Origin: Glandiceps talaboti
Taxonomy: Eukaryota; Hemichordata; Enteropneusta; Spengelidae
Direction of reading: 5' to 3'
Length of the DNA: 64,000 bases
Assembly (NCBI RefSeq): GCF_964340395.1
Contig: NC_135559.1
Span: 18,904,150 to 18,968,149, forward strand
Numbering within the stretch: the first letter of the stretch is position 1; every line of letters begins with the position of its first letter. The position numbers were made by a program, and so were the translations under genes. This document shows, piece after piece, positions 21,440-32,651 of this stretch. Below the pieces are notes generated by a model, which was given only the letters and a program-made list of their open reading frames with translations, was not told the origin of the DNA and did not search any database.

Positions 21440-22610
21440 TTAAATAGTGAAGAATACAGTACTGCGTTGGCAGTTCTACAATTGGTGGCAGTTGAGGCAG
21501 TCCACGGCTCGTTCCAGAAGTTATCTCAGTGGTTTTGTCAAGGGAGGCCCGTCTTCACTGTAGCTGTCTGCAGAAAGTTGGACATTGCCGAGAGTAAGAG
21601 GACTCTCACGTGTGGTATAAATGGTGCGGACATTGACGTCAAAGTCTGGAGAAATACTTCGAGGACAGTTCGGTACAACGGAGGATACGTGAGTAGAATA
21701 TTTTCCACGTAGCCACATTCAACACTCAACGAACTCGCCGTCCTCGGCTCTGTACTCTGTGAAAGACTAAACGTGGCGATATTCGACAGTCAAGTCACAA
21801 GTCAAGTCCGAGAACTGAACATTTTGTTATTTAGAACTTTTGTGAACTACTTTAGTTTATATGTTTGTAAACCCTGTTATACACTTTCAAGACTTATTAT
21901 TATAGTATATTTTGTTTTATTACAGCTGAATTAAATAAGATAATTGTTAAGTGTAATGCTGTGTAGTGTCCTGTGTTTGACAGTTTGCTGTTTCGACTGG
22001 AAATTGAGGGGAAAATATTTAATTGTGCACTATTTGGATTCTCTAAAGTTTTGGTTCGTAACAAAATGGGGGCCTGTTCGTTCGGGAACGAACTAAACGT
22101 AGCCATTCACGTATCCTGGATTGTATTGTGTGTACGGTCAAACATTGGCACTTTGCGTTTTCCAATATCAAAATAACCATGGCTTCTTCTTCCTCCGCAG
22201 ATGTGTTTAATGTTGCAGAATTTCTAGCCAAGGAGAACATATCTAGTGAAGATTTGTAAACCTTGTTTAAAGCAGAGTTAAGGCAAGTAGCTGATCACCT
22301 GAAAATTAAAGTTACTACCACAGTGACGAAAACAGAGCTTGTTAAGGCTATAGAAAGTCACTTAAAGTTAAAAATAGAAAGTGACGAGCGGTCAGATACA
22401 GATGGGGAATCAGAACCAAATGAAAGTGATACATTGGTCTTAGCGAAGTTAGAGTTGGAAAGGGAACGGTTGAGGTTTCTAGCAAGAGAAAGAGATATCG
22501 AAAGAGAGCAAAGAGATAGAGAAATGGGGTTAAGAGAAAGATAGAAATGCTGAAAGGGAAAAAGAACGAGAAGGATTTGAAATAAGAAGGTGCGTCAACA
22601 ATTAGATGAC
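21440..22610 (+). mobile_element. Degenerate LTR retroelement 5' fragment
   Basis: At 22067-22088 TGGGGGCCTGTTCGTTCGGG follows GTAACA. This is close to the proline-tRNA primer-binding site of many retroelements and suggests an LTR ending near 22063. About 90 bp later a gag-like frame begins. Only the beginning of the element is present; no protease, polymerase or 3' LTR was found. The left limit is a guess. It is a fossil fragment and not functional. Confidence 0.6.
22179..22600 (+). pseudogene. Broken gag-like frame of an LTR retroelement
   Basis: ATG at 22179 opens a serine-rich start. An in-frame TAA at 22257 interrupts it, and the same frame reopens and continues to 22544 with a small helical domain (AELRQVADHL ... 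TKTELVKAIE). A glutamate/arginine-rich coiled-coil segment then runs on past a further frame break to about 22600. This order, SAP-like helices followed by an E/R-rich helix, is common at the N-terminus of Ty3/Gypsy-type Gag proteins. The assignment rests on pattern and on the primer site just upstream. Confidence 0.6.
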
Positions 22611-23589
22611 AACTTGCCAATTTAGCAAACGAATAATAGAATGCTAAAGAAATCCCCTTTATAAATTATCTTAAATTATGTACAACGCTAAACATCAAAT
22701 GTGTGCACCGAAACTAACACAATAGTTTATTGTACATTTTGTAAATCATTCTGGGAGTAAAATAAAACATAGAATATAGATTATAATTTTAAACGGGAGG
22801 AAAACTCTTCAAGTAACTGCTTAAATACTACCGACAATATATTCTTGTATCCCGGAGTATGAAAACTGCGATGTTAACATAGCGATGGTTACGTTTATGT
22901 CTGAAGTATTCATGGAACACATTTTTACATTATATTGTGATTATTACTTACGTCAATCTTTTCAAAAACAACAACATAAGCTTACTAAAGTGCATTGGTC
23001 ACGTGTGGAGGAGTCAATGGATATGGAATGGGACTTACATAAAAGCTAGACAACAGCAAATAAGTTTGAAACCGCGTTCAGTAATCTAGATAAATACCTG
23101 TCACTACTTTACTGTCAATCTGACTGACAGGAACTTATCAATAATCCTTTCAATGCGGGTAAACAGAGATGATACTATGAATTATGTCGCCTAGAAATGC
23201 ACGTTCGTTATTATATCTCACTGCGGGTGAATTCGTACTGATCTTATTTACATTTGTTGGGCGCTGCACATTCCATGTTATACGTACTTAATTCAACACA
23301 TCCTTCTTCTGTGTTCTGAGCACTATCACAAATTCTGCATCTTTTTTCGTATTTACATTTCGCGAGGAACAATAGAATATAGTGTGCACCCCCCTGTGTG
23401 TGTTATGTAAATTTTTTATTGACTATAAATCTCTCTCAATATAACAGGTGCAGTACCTACTTGTCACTGTTAGTGGAGAAAGGCATCAGATAATGACAAT
23501 GGTTTCCCGCCAAAATGTCGGCAGGGTTGGGGATCCCTTTATTTTGATTGGTTCTCATTGACAATTAAAATTTAACACCTGGAATCGGG

Positions 23590-23597
23590 TATATATA
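23590..23597 (+). promoter_or_regulatory. TATA-like box upstream of an intronless ORF
   Basis: TATATATA lies 37 bp upstream of the ATG at 23627. The spacing would put a start site near 23620 and a very short leader. No other core element was recognised. Confidence 0.3.
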
Positions 23598-23626
23598 GAC
23601 AGGATTGATTCGTTGCAAATTTGTCC

Positions 23627-24238
23627 ATGAGCGCAGCTATATGCTACAACATGGATGCCCGATACGCTTGCCTACAACTGACGCTGTTCTACATTATTGC
23701 CTGCTACGTACGTGACTTGCTGAGAGGAAGAGTCGATGGAAGATGTTCTGAGAGTATGCTTGTAATGGTTGAAGTGGTTTGTTACGGTTTGAGGTGTTTG
23801 GTCGGAAGAAAGCTAGAAGAGAAAATGGTTATGTATTTCTGGATATATCTGCTGTCTGTACTGCATGTTATTGTCTGCCGCACTATACGTCTCCTGAACG
23901 AATGGAAGGTGAATGGAACGACTGCCATGGATGACTTGCGAAGATGGACTTGGAGAATGCCTGAAGTGATGTCTACCTGTTATGTTTGGATAAGTGGCAT
24001 GTTACTTTTTTCTTTTACATGTGGGTACTTTACACGGGTTTGGTTTGGGGAACAATGGAAGACAGTTTGGCCAGTTCCATTGTTACGAAGTAGACACAAG
24101 TATAGCATAAGGTGGACAGATGAAAAATTTGGATTAAAATGTTTGGTTTTTTTTTTTTTTTTTTTTTTTTTTTTGGGGGGGGGGGGGGGTTCATCTACAA
24201 AAGTATCATGCTATCAAAATCCAAACACAAATTCTTGA
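23627..24238 (+). CDS. Hypothetical intronless ORF, possible membrane protein
   Basis: A 203-residue frame opens at the ATG at 23627. I recognise no family. Three hydrophobic stretches are visible: LQLTLFYIIACYV near residue 15, MVMYFWIYLLSVLHVIVC near 70 and MLLFSFTCGYF near 128. They are separated by Arg/Lys-rich segments. Composition is richer in GC than the flanks. The frame runs through a T28-G15 homopolymer junction at 24147-24189, so the last about 30 residues are an artefact and the natural end is unclear. The length is somewhat beyond chance in this AT-rich DNA, and a TATA-like box precedes it. It could equally be a decayed transposon frame. Confidence 0.3.
   Translation: MSAAICYNMDARYACLQLTLFYIIACYVRDLLRGRVDGRCSESMLVMVEVVCYGLRCLVGRKLEEKMVMYFWIYLLSVLHVIVCRTIRLLNEWKVNGTTAMDDLRRWTWRMPEVMSTCYVWISGMLLFSFTCGYFTRVWFGEQWKTVWPVPLLRSRHKYSIRWTDEKFGLKCLVFFFFFFFFLGGGGGSSTKVSCYQNPNTNS
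24147..24189. repeat. Poly-T to poly-G junction
   Basis: About 28 T run straight into about 15 G. It may be a hotspot of sequencing or assembly error. Confidence 0.95.
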
Positions 24239-24359
24239 ACTGAAGAAAATAGAAACAAAAATAAAACCCAAAAACGTACAAAATACGACGAAAAACAAAC
24301 TAAAAAATACCACACAATTTTTTTAATTGGATTTTTTTCTGCTATGGGAGTAGATTTTA

Positions 24360-24510
24360 TTTCATGGGAATATTTTTTTTACCATGGGAATTGTTTTTTG
24401 TTTACCATAGAAGTTTTTATTCCGAGTACATTTTTTACCATAGGAATAGTTTGTTTTTTTTACCATAGGAGTAGAGTTTACTACGATAGGAGTAGTTTTA
24501 TTTTATTTGA
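24360..24510. repeat. Degenerate ACCATRGGAATAGTTTTTT repeats
   Basis: Five or so loosely spaced units of CCATRGGARTAG followed by T-rich sequence, just before the satellite array. Confidence 0.6.
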
Positions 24511-24589
24511 GTAGTTTTTAGCACAACTGAACATTCCAAAACTACTGAGCCAGATTTGACTGAAATTTATAGTGGGAACGTTCTTAGGG

Positions 24590-25745
24590 GTGTTTAGATT
24601 AAGATGTATTCTTGATATGATGATCTCATCAGTGATGTGTAAATTTGGGGCTAAAAATGTGTATTTTTTGTCAAAACTCTATAATTAGATTAAGATGTAT
24701 TCTTGATATGATCTCATCAGTGATATGCAAATTATGGCTAAGCATAGTGTCTTTTTGGTCAAAAAACGAATTCCAAAACTACAAAGCAGATTTGCCTGCA
24801 ATTTGTGGGAGCAATTTAGGGGTGTTTAGTTTATGAATTGATATGCAAATTAGGGCTTTAAACACTAAAACTAGAAGTCTATACTTACAAAAAGTCTATA
24901 ACAAGATGATCCTATCATTGATATGCATATTAGGGGCTAATAATATGTCTTTTTGGTCAAAAGTATATCATTAAATCAAGATGCATTTTTGATAAGATGA
25001 TGTCATCATTGATATGCAAATTAGGGCTATAAACACTAAAACTAGAAGTCTATACTTACAAAAAGTCTATAACAAGATGATCCTATCATTGATATGCATA
25101 TTAGGGGCTAATAATATGTCTTTTTGGTCAAAAGTATATAATTAATTTAAGATGCATTCTTGATACGATGATCTCATCATTGATATGCAAATTAGGGCTA
25201 TAAACACTAAAACTAGAAGTCTATATTTACAAAAAGTCTATAACAAGATGATCCTATTATTGATATGCATATTAGGGGCTAATAATGTGTCTTTTTGGTC
25301 AAAAGTCTGCCATTAAATTAAGATGTACTCTTGATACAATGATCTCATCATTGATATACAAATTAGGGCTATAAACACTAAAACTAGAAGTCTATACTTA
25401 CAAAAAGTTTATAACAAGATGATCTCATCATTGATATGCAAATTAGGGCTATAAACACTAAAACTAGAAGTCTATACTTACAAAAAGTCTATAACAAGAT
25501 GATCTCATCATTGATATGCAAATTAGGGCTATAAACACTAAAACTAGAAGTCTACACTTACAAAAACTCTATAACAAGATGATTCTATCATTGATATGCA
25601 TATTAGGGGCTAATGTGTCTTTTTGGTCAAAAGTATATCATTAAATCAAGATGCATTCTTGATACGATGATGTCATCATTGATATGCAAATTAGGGCTAT
25701 AAACACTAAAACTAGAAGTCTATTTACAAAACTTTATAACACTAT
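24590..25745. repeat. Satellite array with 171-bp A-B dimer
   Basis: Two related monomers alternate: A (80 bp, GATATGCAAATTAGGGCTAT start) and B (91 bp, GATATGCATATTAGGGGCTA start). Unit starts are 24840 A, 24920 B, 25011 A, 25091 B, 25182 A, 25262 B, 25353 A, 25433 A, 25513 A, 25593 B and 25681 A. The dimer period is exactly 171 bp, with an A-A-A segment in the middle and more degenerate units before 24840. A and B share their first about 18 and last about 20 bases, so they descend from one monomer. Confidence 0.92.
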
Positions 25746-25749
25746 CATT

Positions 25750-27600
25750 AAATATTACTGGTCATGAAAACATAGCTGGGGCAACTCCCATGGACCATAC
25801 GGGGAGGGTCTGCTGTAAAGTCTGTATGACATAGGGTATATATTTTTCTAGGCCAGAAGACTTTGAAAACCCTGCCCATCTAGACTGGTTGATTTATTTT
25901 AATTGTAGCTCAAAATATTCATATATTTTTCAAAATAATTGTTACAATTGCTAAAAGTAAGATTTCATTTCTCAAAAAAATAATTATTTTTGATCAGTTT
26001 TTAGGTATTACATCATATGAACTAACATCGGCATGTATTATAGACCTGTATAGTATGTATTTTGAGTGATACAGTTGGTGTAAGAAAGGGTCAGACCCTT
26101 TTTTAGGGTGTGTAGTATGACAACAGTTTGGTTTTTGGGGGTTTCAACATAGCCTCCCTATGTCATTTCACAAAGAGTTGCCCACCTCATCCTGGGATAC
26201 ATGGTCTTGTGAACAAAATTAATAAAAGTGGTTTATTTTGCCAATACTAGTTCAAAGAAGCACACTTAAGATAAATTTTCTTTGCCGGCCCTACTTTTAT
26301 ATTCTATCTTGATAACAATAATGATAATAATAATAACTTTAGGGTAATAAGTACTAATATATAATAAATAATCACTAATAAGTAATAAATACTAATATAT
26401 AGTAAATACTAATATATAATAAATAATAATATATAATAAATAATAATATATAATAAATAAGCATATAATTAGGCACCAATGACTATTAATTTCTAATTCT
26501 CCTTTTATAATTAATTGCACTTGAATTTGATAGTATTGGTATTATGGATTACTCTCATTATACATGTTCATATGACATCATTAAATGATTTATTTAGAAA
26601 AGAAATTGAAAATTAAGAGGACAGCTCTGCGTGAAATGATACTAGGAGGCTTTGCTGAGATCACCAAGTCCTTACTGTTGTCAAAGTACATACCCAAAAA
26701 TGGAGACACTTTCTAATACCATGTTTATAGCACAAAATAGATACTGTACAGATCTATGATACATACGGATGTCCGTTTGTATGATGAAATAGCTAAAAAC
26801 TGACCAAATTAATTGTCTTTTGGAAAATGAAATCTCACTTTTAAGAATTGTAATAATGTTTTGACAATTATAGAATTATTCTAAGGTGCAATTGAAGCAA
26901 AATCTATCAGTCCAGTTGAGCAGGGTTTTCCAGTTTTCCAGCAAAGAAAAGTATACACAAAAAACACTGCTTTCCAGCAGACCTTTCCCACCTAAGGGAG
27001 TTGCAATTGATTTCTTCCTTTCACCCCAATTCATAAAAAATTATTGTCTACAAATTATAACCTTGAAAATTTAATATCAACCATATGGAAGCACTTTGGT
27101 AAATGTAATTTTATATTGAATGTATTTCTTCGTTATTTTATTAAATAAAACACAATATATTAACCAAACTGTATTAATACAATTTCCATGCAAGTTTATT
27201 TTCAAGAAGCCAGGCTCGACAAATCTGGACAAATGATGGAAAATGTGAGTCAAAAAATTTCTTTTTAATATTTAATATGTTTATACATTGAAAGTTAGAT
27301 TTAAAATTTTATTTCTATTTGACTCATGTCTGCAATATAAAATAAGTTTAGAAAATACTATAATTGCATTGTTCTTATACTATTTCTTAAATTTCTTTCT
27401 TTCAGCCTGTGGTGATAAGAAGACCCAAGACTGATTGATGTATGTGATTACTATGATACTGATGTGTATTTTGTAGTTATGTAAATATATTAAAATGTAA
27501 TTTATTTATTTATTGAATTGTATTTTCAAGTTATTTTATTTGTAGAACTTTAGAGCAGTTTAGAAGAACAGAAAAAGTTTCAGACATCAGCACCAAGTAA
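25750..27600. other. Intergenic sequence, AT-rich, no gene seen
   Basis: No credible exon. From 26322 to 26465 there is an imperfect (ATA)n/TAATATATAATAAATAA tract. The remainder has no recognisable element. Confidence 0.5.
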
Positions 27601-28274
27601 GTTTTATGATTTTTTTTTTAGTATGTATGGCTGCATGAGTGACTGCTCTTTTTTAACTATCCCACTCCACCCCACCCCTTCTAACATACATACATCAAAT
27701 ACACTATCATTTTTGCGTCTCCGGCACCAATATCTGCGCCATCATCTACCTTGCATCTCGGTCTGCTGTCATCACGTCATCGCTGCACATGATCATATAT
27801 TACATATTGACATACACAAACAGCACCCCATTGATTTTTTGTTATCCCCTTCCGTACGTCTGGTTTCTTGTGGTTTTTGATTTCTCTGACTAGGTGTGTC
27901 TCTATGGTTTTATTAGTTTGTCGGTTGGTTTGTCGGTTGATTACTTTGTTGGTTGGTTGGCAATGGTTCGTTGGTTAGTCCTTTGTAGGTTTTACATATT
28001 TTTCACTTGCTGTCCATGGCCTTTATCTCTCATACCAACACACACAAACTTCACAACTTCTGCCGTGTCGCTGCCATCTCTATTTCTGCCGTGTCGCCGT
28101 CTTTACTCGCCATCATCGCTGCGCATCATATTCAACAGTTACATTACAACAATACAATAAAAGTCTCCCATTCCTTTTAACTTTCTGTATGTTTGTATGC
28201 TTTAGAGTTATAATGGCACATTCCATTATAACTCTTCATAATTCGCAGTCAAGCATGTGCATGTATGTGTTAAA

Positions 28275-28305
28275 CCCCCCCCCCAAAAAAAAAAAAAAAA
28301 AAAAA
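28275..28305. repeat. Poly-C to poly-A junction
   Basis: Ten C are followed by about 21 A, the reverse complement of the T-to-G junctions at 10557 and 24147. Confidence 0.95.
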
Positions 28306-28650
28306 GAAAAGAAAAAAAAGCATGTGTCCTTGTATGGTGATTCAAATTGGCAACAAAGAATTGCTTGGCAGCGATGACACCCCTAGCATTGACTAGATAA
28401 TATGGATTTTAGAGTAATCAGTTTTCGATGCGGCCTAAATTCAACTGTATACAGAGCTCAGTAGAGCTATCAAACGTTTAATCCTCTTTTTATCAGGGGG
28501 GTGGGTTGATCAATTTCACTACAAACATTCAGGTATCAAACTCTCAAATCCAGGGGACCATATAGCCAGAATTACCATACGAGTATGACTACATTCTCAG
28601 TCTAAATAATTATTGGCATAATGCTGAAAATGCTACTAATGACTGAGTGA

Positions 28651-28814
28651 ATTTAAGGTACTGTCATCTTTAGTGTATCCATGGCTGTGTATTTAAGGTA
28701 CTGTCATCTTTGGTGTATCCATGGCTGTGTATTTAAGGTACTGTCATCTTTAGTGTATCCATGGCTGTGTATTTAAGGTACTGTCATCTTTAGTGTATCC
28801 ATGGCTGTGTATTT
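28651..28814. repeat. 40-bp minisatellite, 4 copies
   Basis: ATTTAAGGTACTGTCATCTT begins each unit, at 28651, 28691, 28731 and 28771. Copies are almost identical, which implies recent amplification. Confidence 0.95.
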
Positions 28815-29904
28815 CAAGGCAATATCTATTACATGGTATGTCTACAGAATATCAAGTATACATCACTTACACCTAACAGCTATGAAGTTCTTTAACTTTC
28901 TAGAAGTTCTTTACTTATCTTTGGTGTTCATCTACAATTGATCTGTGATGTCACGAACGCAGATGAAAAATGATGTAGCCTCAAATATTCATCTGAAAGT
29001 TACTGCTACACTGACAAATTTTCATAAGTCTTCATCAAAGACAGTCTTCAATAATTCAACTTACTAGCCAAGTCGGATTCAGAATTTTTTATGACAAATA
29101 TGGCCAACATTTTGTCATTGCAAAGTTCACAAAGCAATGTCAAGGTCTCAAAGCTCATTATAAATAAAATGGGTATTCAGTCAGGTTTCTATGTATTAAG
29201 CTACCTGACTGACTTAGTGCACAAAATGTGAAATTTAACAATAACTTGCATTTGTGCCAGGCTTGGTTGAAAATGGTCTATGCATCTCTACTGTATACTA
29301 TGCACTATGATTAATGTTTGGCTATTTGACCTTGAAGACAGAGGTCAAGGTCAAAGGTCTGGGAAAGACCATTATTGATAATTATGGAAATGGTCACTAT
29401 TACACTTCAATAGTTTAAATAGCAGGTAAATGTGTAGTTTTACAACACTTTAATTTATGCTATTTGACCTTGAGGATGAAGGTCAAAGAAAGTTATTATT
29501 AGAAAGCTTGCCACTGACTCGGCAGGAGGGGGGAGACACCTATAGAAAGGTGTATGGGTATGTCCCACCCAAATGGGTCACTTTTTCACTAAAAAATCCC
29601 AGGTCAACTTCATCTGAAAATTTCCTACTCATAGGTCAATAACATAGGAAACTTCCTCAATGCTTTAGACAAAACTTCACAGCAACAGAATAAAGGTAAA
29701 TGACTAAGATTCTCCCAGATGTATCTGTTTGTGACTGAAAATCCCCAACAATGGGTCTATTTTTTGGATTGTACATGGGTAGATGTTTTCAACTTGGGCT
29801 GCACACCACTGTATGAAATGCAGGTGAGTATACAATGATGGAGGGATGCATACTTGCACACACAAACAGACACATGGACATGTGCATGGGACAAAATGCA
29901 GTAG

Positions 29905-30205
29905 CCCCCAACTAGCACCCGGTAATGGCACTATTCCAAGAAATGTGGGAATTGAATACTAGCCCCCAGTATTAAATAGCTCTATTGCAAGAAATATGGG
30001 AATTACATACTAGCATCCATTATTAGCACTATTGCGAGTACTATCGCAAGAAATGTGGGAATCAAATACTCGCACCCGGTATTAGCACTATTACAAGAAA
30101 TGTGGGAATTGAATACTAGCACCCTGGAATAGCACTATTGCAAGATATGTGGGAACTAAATGGTAGCACTCGATATTAAATGGCACTATTGCAAAAAATG
30201 TGAAG
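29905..30205. repeat. About 55-bp degenerate tandem repeat
   Basis: Units read TAGCACYCGGTATTAGCACT followed by ATTGCAAGAAATGTGGGAAT. About five copies show small insertions and deletions. Confidence 0.85.
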
Positions 30206-30325
30206 AGGCCATAAAACTCTTATCAAACCATGGTGTGTAACACAAGTCTCTGCTGTTCCAACATGCTGAGCAAAGTGTTACTAATCCAATTTTAGTTGTA
30301 ATGCTGTGTTTCAGCCTACCTGTAG

Positions 30326-30468
30326 ACTATCGCTACACTATTCCACTATCCTAACTGACATTTTGAATTGTTCAATTTGCAATAGGAAGAGATCACAAAT
30401 TGAAAAAATTCAAAATGTCAGTTAGGAGAGCGCAATAGTGTAGTGATATAGCCATTTTCAAGTCTACA
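30326..30468. mobile_element. Foldback element (imperfect palindrome)
   Basis: The left arm, with CTAACTGACATTTTGAATT at about 30350-30369, pairs with a right arm ending about 30468 across a short loop. Outer parts (TGTAGACT, TAGTGTAG) also pair, with mismatches. It is a MITE remnant or hairpin element. Confidence 0.75.
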
Positions 30469-30634
30469 GTAGTCTAGCAGTGTTTTCTGCTAAGGGCGGT
30501 AAGTAGGTCAAATCTACCGTGGTCCCATGTCTTTTTACCTAGGCTCCCAAACAAATTTACCATAGACTAAATGGGGAAAACACTGCCATTTTTACCCCTT
30601 TCTCCCTTTCTGTTTCCAGGGTTCCCCAACCTTA

Positions 30635-31570
30635 GGGAGCCTTCAGTATTTACAAGGGGGAAGGAGGGCCGGAGGAATTGGGGAGGGGGTGTGTCACATT
30701 TTACAAACCTGTTCTTGGGGGAGGGTCATATTTTGCATTACAATGTTTGGGGGAGGGTCACATTTTACAATCCGTAGTTTTGTGACCATATTGAAGATTC
30801 AATTGTCAATTTGTTTTGTATGTTTTGAGATGTAAAAGTGAGATGAGCACTCAACATTTATTTTTACAAGTACTTTACATGCCAAAATACAAAAATAAAA
30901 ATACATTTCTTGTAAGAAAATTGTTTTCTAAAACGATGCATTTTGTTGAATGTTATTGTTTAAATATGGTGGTGGTGACGATGACGACGAAAACATGTTT
31001 TACAAAATGGGGCAGGGGAGGGTCACTTTTTACAAATGGAGAATGGGGGTAGGGTCATGTTTTACTTAAAGGTACGACTGCCTGTGCCTGGGACCCTATT
31101 TTGCATATGACTGACTGTATGTTTGGTGGTGGAGAACTTGTGATGACTCACTGGCAAGTAATCACCAAAAATATAAACATTCCCTATCTGGGTTGTTCAT
31201 GTGCAAATGCGGCATATTTGAATAATCCTGAGTGACACACAATCACAGCTGTTTACATGGGAATTTGTCTCATTTTGAAAGTTTGTTTTTCATTCTATGA
31301 TACAAACTGATTGATTTTCAAGTAATTAGTGTATCAAGTTACCATCCGACGACATTCACAAACAATTTGTACATGACACATGACCTGTGTATTTCTCGGA
31401 GCACAAAAAAAATGCTGAAAACAAGACCCAGAAGCTAGAGCTCTGTACAGCAGTTTGAATTTCCCGCATTTGTATAGATTAGCCATAATCCTCTTTATAT
31501 AGGGCAGTTCTGTCTTTAACAGACCATGTTTGACTTCCCCCCCCTCCCCCTGTAAATACTGAAGGCTTCC
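30635..31570. mobile_element. Harbinger-like MITE, copy 2
   Basis: Termini GGGAGCCTTCAGTATTTACA and its near complement are flanked on both sides by TTA (30632-30634 and 31571-31573). The interior repeats GGGGAGGGTCA..TTTTACAA words, also present in copy 1 at 2352 in complementary form. No transposase frame. Confidence 0.75.
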
Positions 31571-32010
31571 TTAGCAAAAAACACTAGTTAAGTTATGTCA
31601 CTTGACTCCCAGTGCAATGTACACTACAGTGCAGCCATACAAGTAGGGTTCCGGGAAGGGGGGGGGGGGAGGGGGGCAGTAGCTGTGGCCAGCTTTGGTC
31701 AGGGTGTGTGAGACAGTGTGAACATAAGGGTTACTGCCATTTTAGACCAAAATACGTTTGTTGTAGTTCCATACTACTAAGGAAATTGTGTGGATTGCAA
31801 TATGTAGTTTTCCTTCTGGAGGATTAACATTTCAGGGCAATTAATGGCACAGTTGTGGCTTAGTAAAGGATTATGGGCCACATTTTACACCAAGCAAACT
31901 CAAAATAATGTAGCGTGAACCCCATTTTAGGCTGTTAAAATGGCTAGAAAACATACCCCAACGGGTAGCACATATTGTAATATGTATATAGTCAAATTTG
32001 AGTAAATGTA

Positions 32011-32028
32011 CCCCCCCCCCCCCCCCCC
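32011..32028. repeat. Poly-C tract
   Basis: Eighteen consecutive C, 39 bp before the retrotransposon fragment. Confidence 0.95.
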
Positions 32029-32066
32029 GAAAATGTCGGCTGCCATAAAAGATTCCCTCATCATAT

Positions 32067-32175
32067 AGAAGACTCAGAGGAGATATGATGGAGACATATA
32101 AAATCATGAATGGATGCTACGATAGATCAACTACCAACTTTCTAACGCTCAACACATCAGATAGATAGAACTCGT
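32067..32175 (+). pseudogene. Non-LTR retrotransposon ORF2 C-terminal fragment
   Basis: The frame RRLRGDMMETYKIMNG is a hallmark of the region after the reverse transcriptase in CR1-like ORF2 proteins. It continues as YDRSTTNFLTLNTSDR and then hits a stop. Only about 36 codons survive. A (CACT)n run follows at 32179-32199. Confidence 0.75.
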
Positions 32176-32651
32176 GGACACTCACTCACTCACTCACTCA
32201 AACCATGCCAGAGTTGATATATTTCGCATTGGAAAATTATGGCAATTGTCATGATCGTCCTGATGGTCAGGCATCTTTTGAAAGATTTGCTTCAGGCCTG
32301 GCAAGAAATGTTTTCAAAAAATCTTTGAACAGTCACAATATAATAAAAATATGTCCAGACAGTCTTACCCTGCGCCATATGCAATGTACCGTACGTCCGT
32401 CCGTCAGCAATCCTCTTGAAGTATTGCTAGTTCCGTTCTGTCCATACGTTCTGTCGTATTAATAAACAGCGCCCGCACTCGTTGATTACCAATTACTGAA
32501 TGTAAAACCTAGCTTCTGTCGGTCATTCCTTGGAGTAAACTGACAGAATAATTACTCCAAGGTCATTCCAAACGCATTTATCGAGTGTTGAATGAATTCA
32601 GAAGAATAATATCTATTGAAATTTGTTGTCATTGACAACCCTTTGTAACGA

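Noticed and set aside
28651-28814. CRISPR-like regularly spaced repeat
   Set aside because: Units are contiguous with no unique spacers, and the DNA is eukaryotic.
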